A stretch of 64,000 nucleotides of DNA from Acetofilamentum sp. (GTDB lineage: Bacteria > Bacteroidota > Bacteroidia > Bacteroidales > DYOH01): positions 1-64,000 of the forward strand of contig DYOH01000006.1 of the NCBI GenBank assembly GCA_020720625.1. The letters are read 5' to 3'. Of the stretch, positions 53,057-61,753 are shown one piece after another; positions within the stretch are counted from its first letter, which is position 1; each line of letters begins with the position of its first letter. The notes under the pieces are model-generated. The model did no database searches and had not been told where the DNA came from. It saw nothing but the letters and a program-made list of their open reading frames with translations. A program made the position numbers and the translations under genes.

Positions 53057-53846
53057 AAGTGGAGTTGTTTGGTTTGAATTTGATTTGTTGGCAAAATTTC
53101 CAAAATTATTGCATTTTCATTCAACCAGAAAAGGTGGACAAAGCAAAGAGCCATATAATTCTTTCAACCTTGGATTTGGAGAAGATAATGCGGCAGATGT
53201 TTTGGCAAACCGAAACAAATTGGCCAATCTGATAGGTTTTAGCGGCAATGATGTGGTTGCCCAAAATCAGGTGCATGGTACTCACTTGGAAGTAATTCAT
53301 GCAACACAGAGAGGTAGCGGTTTTGGGGATAAAACAAATGCCATAAAAAACTGCGATGCCATGATCAGCAATCAGCCAGGTATTTGTTTGTGGGCTTTTG
53401 GTGCCGATTGTATTCCCATTTTGTTTTACGATGACCACAAGAAAGTTATTGGTGTTGCACATGCCGGATGGAAAGGCTCTTTGCAAAATATTGTAGGTAA
53501 AACTATTCTGGCCATGCAACAGCATTTTGGTTCAAATCCGGACCATATTATTGTTGCGCTTGGAGCCGGAATTGGGGTAAAATATTATGAAGTAGGCGAT
53601 GATGTAGTAAAGGCCGTTTTTACGCAATTTGCTATTGATGAGCCTTTTCTTGTGAAAAATCCGCGAACGGGTAGGTTTCATCTCGATTTGTACAATACCA
53701 ATCTGTTTCTGCTCTATCAAGCCGGAATAAGTCCGGAAAATATTCAAATCAGCGACTTATGCACTTTTGAGAACAAAGATTTGTTTTTTTCTGCACGTCG
53801 CGATAAAATTACCGGCCGTCAAGTGGCCGGAATTATGCTTTCCTGA
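53040..53846 (+). CDS. pgeF: YfiH-type purine nucleoside phosphorylase / laccase-domain protein
   Basis: A 268-residue member of the YfiH (polyphenol oxidase, laccase domain) family, thought to act in purine nucleoside phosphorolysis or peptidoglycan editing. Conserved blocks are FHSTRKGGQSKEPYNSFNLG (26-45), QVHGTHL, GADCIPILFYD (about 119-129) and VAHAGWKGSLQNIVG (about 138-152), giving the zinc-binding His-Cys-His set. The C-terminus LCTFENKDLFFSARRD is also typical. Its start lies inside the PP2C gene and the kinase gene follows 11 bp later, so it is embedded in the signalling set; whether it belongs functionally is unclear. Confidence 0.92.
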   Translation: MIRRTKSGVVWFEFDLLAKFPKLLHFHSTRKGGQSKEPYNSFNLGFGEDNAADVLANRNKLANLIGFSGNDVVAQNQVHGTHLEVIHATQRGSGFGDKTNAIKNCDAMISNQPGICLWAFGADCIPILFYDDHKKVIGVAHAGWKGSLQNIVGKTILAMQQHFGSNPDHIIVALGAGIGVKYYEVGDDVVKAVFTQFAIDEPFLVKNPRTGRFHLDLYNTNLFLLYQAGISPENIQISDLCTFENKDLFFSARRDKITGRQVAGIMLS

Positions 53847-53857
53847 TTTATACTTAT

Positions 53858-55522
53858 ATGATTAGCGTATATAATCTTCAGAATCAAAAACTGAGCATCA
53901 ACGAAAACAAAGAATTGGCTCGCGGGGGCGAAGGTCGAATTATTTTGATGAAATCTAATATGGTAGCCAAGATTTTTCATCAAGCTTTGCTAATCGACTC
54001 TTTGCCGCATTTCGAATTTCTGATGAAAATGCCTGAATTACTCTTTTTGGCGCCTAAAGATATTTTATTTCAGAATAACCAAATCGCCGGATTTGTGATG
54101 CCTTTGCTTTCTGATGACTTTGTGCCACTTTCGGCATTATTTAATCAGGCATTTTGCCTACAGCACCAGATAAATGCTGCCGAAAAAAGCAAAATTATTG
54201 AACAAATTTATCAGGCAATTCAATTTGTGCATCAGAATAACATGGTTATTGGCGATTTGAATCCTTATAATGTGATGATTAACATCAAGGATTATTCTGC
54301 AAAAATGATTGACGTGGATTCCTATCAGACACCTTATCGTAAGCATAGTGGACTATTGCTTGAAGACATTCGCGATTATCAGTTTGCCGGTGCGGTAAGT
54401 CAGCATAGCGATTTCTTTGCATTTAGTGTCTTGGTTTTTAATTTATTATCTTTCACTCATCCTTTTAAAGGTATTCATTTGCAGTTTAAGTCTTTAAAAG
54501 ACAGAATGATAAATGCTATTCCGGTGTTTCATGAACAAGTAAAAAAGCCTAAATGCTATATTCCACAAAATGAAAAACTTCTTTCGGTTTTTGAAGAATT
54601 TTTTGTACTAAAAAAGCGATATCTCGCAAATTTTGCACTTTTAATGGAGCAAGCAGTAGTTGCCCGGCAAATGGATATTTTGGAGAGCAAGGATTTAATT
54701 ATTCAGCTTATTTATAGTTCTGCTTTTCGAATGCTCGACTTTAACGATAATTTTGCTTACGTCAAAACCAACAATGCCTGGCTAATATTCGAATCAATAG
54801 AAAAATCAAAAATTGTATTGCGAAAAACCATTGCAATCAACGATTTCGATCAACTATTTTTGGCCGAATCTACAGTTGTGGCTGTGCAAGGAAATGAGTG
54901 GTTTTACGATATTCACGCCGAGGCAAAACCAATCAAAAACATTCAGTTAAGTGCCGCCAATAAAATATGGAATTACGATGGAATATTACTTTCTGTGGAA
55001 GAAGGTGCGATGTTCAGAATTTTTATCAACGAAATTAAATTTGATAATGTACGCATGGAAAGGGTGGAGGTTTTTTCACAAGGATTACGTTTGATGAATA
55101 GCTTTGTTCAAAATTCCGGTGGCGTTCAGAATGTTTTTTATAGGAATGTAAGTTCGCTAACCACTATAAAACTTGATTACCCGGTGCTGAGCATCAATCA
55201 AAAAAAGAATTATTTTAGTTTTGATAGAAAAGAGAATAATGTTGTGAAACACTATTTTGCCCGAATTGATGGATTTTCAACGAAAGTGCTTGCATCGGAA
55301 CTGGACGAAATAAATTCTTTTGCCGTTCAGAAAGGGGCAAAAGCAAACGATTTGATTTTTATTCCGAAAGACGATTTTATTGAGGTTAGAAGTGCACTCG
55401 ACTTTGCGTTACTTACTCAGTTTGCTTTTGATGGTGTTAGCTCCGATTCGGCATTATTTAGTACTAAAGCTGGTATTATTGTAATAGAAAAGGAACAGAT
55501 TTTTTTGGTGAATAAAAAATAG
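53858..55522 (+). CDS. Atypical serine/threonine kinase with C-terminal propeller-like region
   Basis: A 554-residue protein. The N-terminal kinase domain (about 12-290) has a glycine loop GGEGR (23-27), the ATP lysine in VAKIF (Lys38), the catalytic-loop equivalent VIGDLNPYNVMIN (130-142; Asp133, Asn138) and the metal aspartate in IDVDSYQ (151-157, DVD in place of DFG). HRD is replaced by IGD. These changes match the YegI/TerY-associated kinase group rather than classical Hanks kinases. Residues about 300-554 are beta-rich with repeated blade-like strands and may be a sensor. No membrane helix. With the VWA and PP2C genes it forms a triad. Confidence 0.82.
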   Translation: MISVYNLQNQKLSINENKELARGGEGRIILMKSNMVAKIFHQALLIDSLPHFEFLMKMPELLFLAPKDILFQNNQIAGFVMPLLSDDFVPLSALFNQAFCLQHQINAAEKSKIIEQIYQAIQFVHQNNMVIGDLNPYNVMINIKDYSAKMIDVDSYQTPYRKHSGLLLEDIRDYQFAGAVSQHSDFFAFSVLVFNLLSFTHPFKGIHLQFKSLKDRMINAIPVFHEQVKKPKCYIPQNEKLLSVFEEFFVLKKRYLANFALLMEQAVVARQMDILESKDLIIQLIYSSAFRMLDFNDNFAYVKTNNAWLIFESIEKSKIVLRKTIAINDFDQLFLAESTVVAVQGNEWFYDIHAEAKPIKNIQLSAANKIWNYDGILLSVEEGAMFRIFINEIKFDNVRMERVEVFSQGLRLMNSFVQNSGGVQNVFYRNVSSLTTIKLDYPVLSINQKKNYFSFDRKENNVVKHYFARIDGFSTKVLASELDEINSFAVQKGAKANDLIFIPKDDFIEVRSALDFALLTQFAFDGVSSDSALFSTKAGIIVIEKEQIFLVNKK

Positions 55523-55577
55523 ATTCTTGCAACGAAATTATGCTTTTGTTCGTCTTGTTACTATAAACTTTGATAAA

Positions 55578-56018
55578 ATGAAAAAAGTGCGATACATCAA
55601 AGCCTCTTTATGGAGTGGTATTCTTGGCTTTTTGGGCCTCTTTAGTGCCTGTATTCCGAGAATGGAATATGGTACACCGCATGCTACCTATATAATTAAA
55701 GGAAAAGTGCTCGATTCCAATACAAAACTTGCTATCCCCAATATTTCGGTGAAAGCCGGCGATAGTTTATCTTATTTTTTCCCAAATCAAACATATACTG
55801 ATGCTCAAGGAAATTTCCAGATGACCTTAGAGATTTTTCCGGATAAAATGGGTATACCTTTGTACTTTTGGGATGCAGACAGTGCCGAAAACAAATTGTA
55901 CGAAGGCCGCGATACTTTGATTTTATTCGACCCGGCGGTTTTACAAGGCGGAGATGGCGACTGGGATTGCGGAACGGCTACTTTAACGCTCAACATCAGT
56001 TTAAATGAAAAAAACTGA
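55578..56018 (+). CDS. Radical SAM-associated lipoprotein
   Basis: A 146-residue lipoprotein (signal and lipobox LFSAC, near residue 25, from the ATG at 55578). The pattern after the cysteine, RMEYGTPHATYIIKGKV, and the C-terminal stretch GGDGDWDCGTATLTLNISL, are characteristic of the lipoprotein partner in Bacteroidota rSAM/lipoprotein systems (TIGR04134-type). The middle is a carboxypeptidase-regulatory-like beta domain. Its last 14 bases overlap the start of the radical SAM gene, so the two are coupled. The modification placed on it, if any, is unknown. Confidence 0.84.
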   Translation: MKKVRYIKASLWSGILGFLGLFSACIPRMEYGTPHATYIIKGKVLDSNTKLAIPNISVKAGDSLSYFFPNQTYTDAQGNFQMTLEIFPDKMGIPLYFWDADSAENKLYEGRDTLILFDPAVLQGGDGDWDCGTATLTLNISLNEKN

Positions 56019-57099
56019 TGCATCGCAAATATCACTGAAACAGCGCATTGAACTTGAGTTATTTCGTCAGTACAGGCATGCGCAGGCTACATTACATCCA
56101 TTAAAATATATTAGCTGGGAAACCACCCTTTTGTGCAATCTTAGCTGTTTGCATTGCGGTAGCGATTGCACTGCTTCGGCTGCTCACAAAGATATGCCGC
56201 TCCAAGATTTTCTGAAAGTTTTAGATTTGGTGAAGCAAAACACTGACTCTCGGCAGGTTATGATTATTCTTACCGGCGGTGAACCTTTGATGCGGAAGGA
56301 TATTTTTGAGTGTGGAAAAGAGTTCTATAATAGAGAATTTCCGTGGGGAATGGTTACCAACGGATGGGAATTGACCGAAGAGAAAATTGAAAAGCTGCTT
56401 CAAAGCGGATTACATGCTATAACTGTTAGTTTGGATGGTACAGAGAAGCTTCACGACTGGTTTCGAAACCGAAAATATTCATTCCAAAGAGCTATCAATG
56501 CTATTCGTATATTAGCTCAGGTTTCTTACATTAAGTTTGATGTGGTTACAAGCGTACATTCCAAAAATTTACCAATTTTAAATGAATTAAAAGAGTTATT
56601 AATGGCTGCCGGAGTTAAGCATTGGCGATTATTTACCATATTTCCTGCCGGAAGAGCGCTTCATAATGCTGATCTACAGTTAAATAATGCCGAATTTACC
56701 CAATTATTGGAATTTATTAAACTTACACGCTCCGAAGGTGGTATTAACGCTTCCTACGGTTGCGAAGGTTTTTTGGGTAAATATGAAAAACAGGTGCGCG
56801 ACCACAATTTCTTTTGCGTTTCGGGTATTTATTCGGCATCGGTTTTGGTAAACGGCGATATTACCGGATGCACAAGCATTCGAGATAAATTTGTGGTGGG
56901 AAATATCTACCACGACAATTTCTGGGAAAGGTGGCTAAATGGTTTTGATGCTTTTAGAAACCATGATTGGAAGAGGAGCGGTGAATGTGCAAATTGTTCT
57001 ATGTTTAGATATTGTGAGGGAAATGGCATGCATTTGTGGAATTTGAATGGAAAAACACCCAATCTTTGTCATTTAAAAAGAATTGACTTTTCTTTTTAA
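56005..57099 (+). CDS. Radical SAM/SPASM enzyme of the rSAM/lipoprotein system
   Basis: A 364-residue radical SAM enzyme. The cluster motif CNLSCLHC (44-51: Cys44, Cys48, Cys51) is followed by ILTGGEPLMRKD (SAM-binding, about 89-100) and VTNGWELT. The C-terminal SPASM/Twitch region has Cys residues in YGCEGF, FFCVSG, GCTSIRD, CANCSMFRYCEGNGMH and NLCHL, enough for two further clusters. Such enzymes modify peptides or proteins; the neighbouring lipoprotein is the obvious substrate candidate (TIGR04133-type pairing). A 23-bp perfect inverted repeat overlaps its last codons. Confidence 0.88.
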   Translation: MKKTDASQISLKQRIELELFRQYRHAQATLHPLKYISWETTLLCNLSCLHCGSDCTASAAHKDMPLQDFLKVLDLVKQNTDSRQVMIILTGGEPLMRKDIFECGKEFYNREFPWGMVTNGWELTEEKIEKLLQSGLHAITVSLDGTEKLHDWFRNRKYSFQRAINAIRILAQVSYIKFDVVTSVHSKNLPILNELKELLMAAGVKHWRLFTIFPAGRALHNADLQLNNAEFTQLLEFIKLTRSEGGINASYGCEGFLGKYEKQVRDHNFFCVSGIYSASVLVNGDITGCTSIRDKFVVGNIYHDNFWERWLNGFDAFRNHDWKRSGECANCSMFRYCEGNGMHLWNLNGKTPNLCHLKRIDFSF

Positions 57100-57114
57100 A
57101 TGACAAAGATTGGG
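57058..57114. repeat. Perfect 23-bp inverted repeat across the radical SAM stop codon
   Basis: The arms are 57058-57080 and 57092-57114, fully complementary, with an 11-base loop. The stop codon (57097-57099) lies in the second arm, so the last 14 codons of the enzyme are inside the structure. No T run follows. It is much longer than the window's other terminator stems. Confidence 0.9.
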
Positions 57115-57182
57115 CATCTGAAGTTTCCCCTGTCAAATAAATGTTTGATATGCTATAAATTATAATAATTTGATAATAGGAT

Positions 57183-57313
57183 GAGTTCAGTCTAAAAAGA
57201 TTGAAAAAATGATTATACCCCTGCCAGCGTTTTCTTAATTGACTTATAAACTGTTTAGTACAGTTACAGCATTTTATAAAAATCAACGCTGGCAGGGTTT
57301 TTAGACTAGACTC
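57183..57313 (+). mobile_element. MITE-like element, full copy without target duplication
   Basis: 131 bp, identical to the copy at 8052-8182 as far as I can read. The flanks (taggat and aataat) do not form a 6-bp direct repeat, unlike the two other full copies. It sits 69 bp after the inverted repeat at the radical SAM stop codon. Confidence 0.88.
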
Positions 57314-57780
57314 AATAATTGTTCATGTTAAAGTTTTTCAAGTAAAATTTAGGGATACTTTTTAAATAATCAAGAAAAAAAATGATTTTTAACAAACTTT
57401 TCTATGCGAATGAAGTTGTTATTTCCTAATTCATTGTATAATAATAATTTATTTTCAAATAGTAATGAATATTTGCATAAGATGCAGATGATGGATATGT
57501 TTTTTTTAAGGAGTGCATAAATTCAATGTATGGAAAATATGGGAATCAAGTATGTTAAGGATTTTCGTTTTGTAGATTTTTGTGTACCGATAAAGTCGGA
57601 AATTTAGTTCGTATTGTCAATGAAGAAAAACTTTCTTTGAAATTTCCTTTTCAATTTCCGGATTCGGTTTGCTTAGTTTTTATATTTTTGTCTGATTTTT
57701 TGTTTCATCCGGTTTACGAAACTTTTTGTTTCGGTTTACGTTTGTTTAAATAGAAAAAATCAAGACAAAAGTATAAATTA
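57314..57780. other. Intergenic gap of 467 bp
   Basis: AT-rich, no supported reading frame. It should hold the promoter of the next gene; TACGTTTG at 57737-57744 matches TAnnTTTG, 36 bp before the ATG, but no well-spaced TTTG was found upstream. No other structure seen. Confidence 0.45.
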
Positions 57781-59712
57781 ATGAAAATGAGAAAATTGTT
57801 GCTTCTAACTTTCACTTTGTTTATTTATTATCCATTATTTTCCCAATACACTATCGAAACAGAAGCGGTGTTGAAAAAGCAGTCTGCCTTTCGTTTTACC
57901 GCCGAATGGCAGTATTTATCTACCGATATTTTTCTAATGAATGCCGAGAAATTTACCCCATTGCTTAATGATATTATTCAACGCGCGTATCTTGAAAAAG
58001 GGAAAAAAATGAAGAAAAAAGAAAAAATCGATTTGGATAAATTATTGATTACTGCCAATTTAAAGTCTGCTACCGGAACAAATGTGGTATACCCTATTTA
58101 TAGTTTTCAGATACAGGAAGATGCTGAAAAAAAGCAAACAACAATATTGGCCAGCACCAATGAACAAATTCGCTTGATGGATAATTTACCCATGGTCGGA
58201 AAATCTGATATTATTGAAGCCGAGATTAAAGCCGAAGCATTTCATGCCGGAGAAATGAGTCAGATTTACAGAATTATTTCATGGCAATTACAAAATATTG
58301 CTTCTTTTTCGTCGCCGGTGGCAGCGCTTGGTTTAGTGGCCGAATTTGGAAAATTTATGGAGAGCAATATCGAAAGTAAAAGTTATCAGTTTTCTAATAC
58401 CATTCGCATTTACGAAGCTCAGGATTTTAATAAAAGGGTACATTCTGTAAACGTATATGTCTTTAAACCTTCTGGAAATGCCGCAATTTCGGTTTCTACG
58501 CAACAAATCGAAAATTGGGTAGATACGGCCAAATTTGTTAGTCTAAACAAGGAAACCCTGAACAATTTTATCAACTTTAAGAACTATCCAATCATGGTGA
58601 TTGTAAATTATAAATCGCGCTACGTTTCGGAGCCTATTGTTGGAGATCAAATTGATTTTGAGAAAATTGACGAGCGCCGTCTTAAAATCGAGAAAGCTTA
58701 TCAAGCTAAATTAATCAATCTTGAGTCTTACGAACAAGAAATTAAATTGCTCGATTTTTTGAAAATCTTTGCACAATTAAAGGTAAATATTCACAATTTT
58801 GAATTGAATTATAAGAATAAAATTACAGAGGACTTCTCCAAAAGTTATTTCATTATTTTTAGTGAACTCAGAAAACTTAAAAATAATTATCACGCCCGGC
58901 AGCTTGAATTTGCTAACAATAAATCATTTCAGAATGATTTTAAAGCGCTTTACGAAGAGATTCTGTTAAATGCCGAACTTTATCTCGAAACAAACACCAA
59001 TCTCAAGAATATTAAAGAACTTGCCAATGTTTTGTACGATTTTGAAAATTTGGCCGGACACTATGATGCGCCAAATGAAATTGAAAGTAAACTCAGGAAA
59101 ATATATGCTGTTGAGTTTCCTGCATCGGAAATGAAATCTGAAGAAATTTTGGCTATTCAAAATATGATTGAAACTTATGAACAGAAGCAATATAACGATA
59201 TTTACGACATGCAGGTTAAAAAACTTAATGCCTTAGATGCTGTTGATTTGAATTTGCCTGAGTTCGAGAAATCAAAAAATATGGCCAATGCCACTTATTG
59301 TAGCAGATGCAAAACCGAATTAAATAATGCAATTCTGCAATTTAATGAGAGATACGAAGAAAACCGTAAACAAAATCTGGTATCAAATTTGACAATACAA
59401 CAAAAGTATGCCGGAGCCTTCTTGTTTAATGTATTACAGAAGGAAGCTTGTATTGAAAAGCAGGTATACATTGAATTTCCGGATTCCACTTTGCGTCCAA
59501 ATTATATTATTATGTTTATGAATGAATTGGAGGAGTTTAAACTGAACAGACAAAAATTACAATTATTAATTAAAAATCCGGATATTTCCAAAGCTACTGC
59601 CGATGAGATTGAAGATAAATATTTGATTTTAAAGTCGGCTGTGGTGCAAATTGAAGATGATATAGATGCTTTATGCAGAAAAATCCCAAAGTATTGTGAG
59701 TGTGAAAATTAA
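57781..59712 (+). CDS. Large secreted protein of unknown function A
   Basis: Not recognised. 643 residues with a signal peptide (residues 1-21, ending LFSQ). The first 260 residues are mixed alpha/beta with conserved-looking strands (SAFRFTAEWQYL, TNVVYPIYSFQIQ, VHSVNVYVFKPSGN). From about 290 to 640 it is largely helical and charged, likely coiled coil (ERRLKIEKAYQAKLINLESY). A CxxC at about residue 512 (YCSRCKTE) and a Cys pair at the very end (CRKIPKYCECEN) could bind metal or form disulfides. No membrane segment after the signal. It is followed in the same direction by an equally unknown protein, with overlap or near-overlap, so the two form a unit. Confidence 0.75.
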   Translation: MKMRKLLLLTFTLFIYYPLFSQYTIETEAVLKKQSAFRFTAEWQYLSTDIFLMNAEKFTPLLNDIIQRAYLEKGKKMKKKEKIDLDKLLITANLKSATGTNVVYPIYSFQIQEDAEKKQTTILASTNEQIRLMDNLPMVGKSDIIEAEIKAEAFHAGEMSQIYRIISWQLQNIASFSSPVAALGLVAEFGKFMESNIESKSYQFSNTIRIYEAQDFNKRVHSVNVYVFKPSGNAAISVSTQQIENWVDTAKFVSLNKETLNNFINFKNYPIMVIVNYKSRYVSEPIVGDQIDFEKIDERRLKIEKAYQAKLINLESYEQEIKLLDFLKIFAQLKVNIHNFELNYKNKITEDFSKSYFIIFSELRKLKNNYHARQLEFANNKSFQNDFKALYEEILLNAELYLETNTNLKNIKELANVLYDFENLAGHYDAPNEIESKLRKIYAVEFPASEMKSEEILAIQNMIETYEQKQYNDIYDMQVKKLNALDAVDLNLPEFEKSKNMANATYCSRCKTELNNAILQFNERYEENRKQNLVSNLTIQQKYAGAFLFNVLQKEACIEKQVYIEFPDSTLRPNYIIMFMNELEEFKLNRQKLQLLIKNPDISKATADEIEDKYLILKSAVVQIEDDIDALCRKIPKYCECEN

Positions 59713-60856
59713 ATTGTTTTTGCTTTTAATATCAAGTCTACTTTATCCTTATGTTTTTTTTGCACAGCAATTGGTTAGAGTGAATACTCTTAGCGGCGAT
59801 GGATACGTGGAAGAGAGAACTTATATTGGTGGAGAAGAAAAGTTTGTAGATAATATTACCGGCGTTACAGTTACAAAGGTAAATATTATTACAGAGCGAA
59901 ATTTTACCCGATATTTTCTAATTGATAGTATCTATTGGTTCGATTACTTGTATATGGACGATTACGAAGAAGGTTTTGTTACTTCTTACGATTATACCTA
60001 CGATAGTGCTTTGGTTTTTTATCAGAATGAGATTTACGACGATTATGATGCACGTTCGGTAGTAAATGTGAATATATATAACGAGTTTATGTATACCGAC
60101 AGTTTATCGGGTAATTCGGCATTTTATTTTACATTGAAAGAAAAGAAATATATTAAGGAAGAAGAAATAATCGCCTATTTTATCTATGATAGTCTTAAGT
60201 GGAAGGATGTGCGCGAATTACCTGTGCGTCCGTTTGTTAGACAAGTAATTGATACTTTAGGCGTAGCAAGTCCCGAATTTCTTAGAGAAATGGCTTATCC
60301 GATGACATATCAAGAGATATTTGATACGATAAACCAATTCCGCACTTTTGTTATAGATTCTGTTGCACTGCGCCTTTTCGATCCTTTTCAGTATTTGGCC
60401 GAAATATCGCGGTTAAAGTTAATGTTTGAATATTATAAGGATAATATTCAAAAACCTTATGTGCGTGATGTGGTTTTAAATCAGATGATTAAAATGATGT
60501 CATTGCGATTAAATGAGATAAGACGAATTACGGGCATTGATTTAAAACGTGAGCCTGCTTTTAATAATTTGCTTGCTCTAAAAACCGTAAACGGGTTTAA
60601 TCCGCGCTGTATTAATCTCGATAGCGTTGCTTCCTATTATGCCGATGAATACGATTCAATAAGGGTAAAAATGGTTCAGATAAATCCAAAAGGAGCAGTA
60701 AGTGTGCAGTTTTCTCAAATTCAGACAGAGTCGTTGAAGGCAGCCGCTCGTAATATGGCTTATGAATTAAATAAATGGTACGATTTAAATTGGAAAAGAT
60801 TATACGGAAGAAAAGAATTAGCGCCTGGCGAATTTGTTCCGATAGATGAAAAATGA
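59696..60856 (+). CDS. Secreted Tyr/Asp-rich protein of unknown function B
   Basis: Not recognised. About 386 residues. Translation probably starts at a GTG at 59696 or 59702; an ATG at 59666 is open but adds a hydrophilic leader before the signal peptide KIKLFLLLISSLLYPYVFFA. The first 150 residues are very rich in Tyr and Asp (YWFDYLYMDDYEE, YDDYDARS), a composition seen in surface or calcium-binding proteins. The rest is helical with RLKLMFEYYKDNIQKPYVRD. It starts inside the end of the previous gene, so the pair is translationally coupled. The bidirectional terminator at 60967 ends it. Confidence 0.74.
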   Translation: MSVKIKLFLLLISSLLYPYVFFAQQLVRVNTLSGDGYVEERTYIGGEEKFVDNITGVTVTKVNIITERNFTRYFLIDSIYWFDYLYMDDYEEGFVTSYDYTYDSALVFYQNEIYDDYDARSVVNVNIYNEFMYTDSLSGNSAFYFTLKEKKYIKEEEIIAYFIYDSLKWKDVRELPVRPFVRQVIDTLGVASPEFLREMAYPMTYQEIFDTINQFRTFVIDSVALRLFDPFQYLAEISRLKLMFEYYKDNIQKPYVRDVVLNQMIKMMSLRLNEIRRITGIDLKREPAFNNLLALKTVNGFNPRCINLDSVASYYADEYDSIRVKMVQINPKGAVSVQFSQIQTESLKAAARNMAYELNKWYDLNWKRLYGRKELAPGEFVPIDEK

Positions 60857-60966
60857 ATATCTTAAGCTGCGTAATTCCTAAAGACTTAAGTTTATGCGTC
60901 TGAATTCATGAAACCAAGGATGGGATGTAGCTTTACCAATTTTAAATTTTTTGGGATAAGATATTG

Positions 60967-61012
60967 ATGCCACGAATTGATGGCCTAAGCTAAATTCGTG
61001 GCATTTTCTTTA
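60967..61012. terminator. Bidirectional terminator
   Basis: ATGCCACGAATT (60967-60978) and AATTCGTGGCAT (60993-61004) form a 12-bp perfect stem followed by TTTCTTTATT. It lies between the convergent unknown protein B and the methyltransferase gene. Confidence 0.82.
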
Positions 61013-61026
61013 TTCTTAATAGAAAT

Positions 61027-61689
61027 TTACAAAAATATTTTTTGGCTAATTCCTATCAAAAATCCTCCTTTTTCTTTTTCGCGAACAAACAGGTTGTCTT
61101 CATCTAATAATCTGCCTTTTTCCATATAAATACAACTCTGCATTTTTGGCGCTCCAAAATCGGCAAGTGATTTATATAAGGATTCGTAATCGAAAAAATT
61201 GGCCGATTTATAAATTTCGTTCGATTTGTTTTCTTCATACCATACAGAATTTTTGTTTAGCGCACCAATAAGAATATATCCGTTTTTTTTCAAAACCCGA
61301 TGCATTTCTTTAATGGCCTTTTCTTTGTTTTTAATAAATCCAAGGGTGGCGAAACTCATGATATTTTCTATAGATTCATCTTCAAAGGGCAATTCGGTGG
61401 CACTGCCTTTAACAAATTGTGCGTTTTTGATATTCTTTTTCATGGCTATTTCAAGCATCGCATCCGATGTGTCGAGTGCGGTTATCTCAAAACCATGGTG
61501 CGACAAAAACTGTGTCCAATGTCCGGTGCCACAGCCTATTTCTAATACATTTTTTGAATTTAAGTCATTAAAAAATAATGCAGTGTTGAATTTCTCCAAA
61601 TCATCAATTTTTTTTCCTTGTTCTGTTGCATAATATTGGTCGTAAACCGATGCAATTTTATCAAAATCAAACAAGCTTAAACTATTCAT
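61027..61689 (-). CDS. Class I SAM-dependent methyltransferase
   Basis: A 220-residue UbiE/SmtA-like methyltransferase. Motif I is NVLEIGCGTGHWTQFLSHHG (47-66), motif II ITALDTSDAMLEIA, the post-I acidic residue Asp73, and motif III LKKNGYILIGALN. The N-terminal FDFDKIASVYDQYYATEQG is typical of small-molecule methyltransferases. The substrate cannot be inferred. It is transcribed alone and converges on the unknown pair. Confidence 0.9.
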   Translation of the reverse strand: MNSLSLFDFDKIASVYDQYYATEQGKKIDDLEKFNTALFFNDLNSKNVLEIGCGTGHWTQFLSHHGFEITALDTSDAMLEIAMKKNIKNAQFVKGSATELPFEDESIENIMSFATLGFIKNKEKAIKEMHRVLKKNGYILIGALNKNSVWYEENKSNEIYKSANFFDYESLYKSLADFGAPKMQSCIYMEKGRLLDEDNLFVREKEKGGFLIGISQKIFL

Positions 61690-61753
61690 AATCTTTAGTT
61701 TCTGAAATTTATGTTGAAAAATTTAAAATTGTCGGCAAATGTATAAAAATCAT

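Noticed and set aside
57005..57286. Antisense 93-codon reading frame over the MITE and radical SAM gene end
   Set aside because: It is the element's open frame running into the antisense of a well-supported gene.
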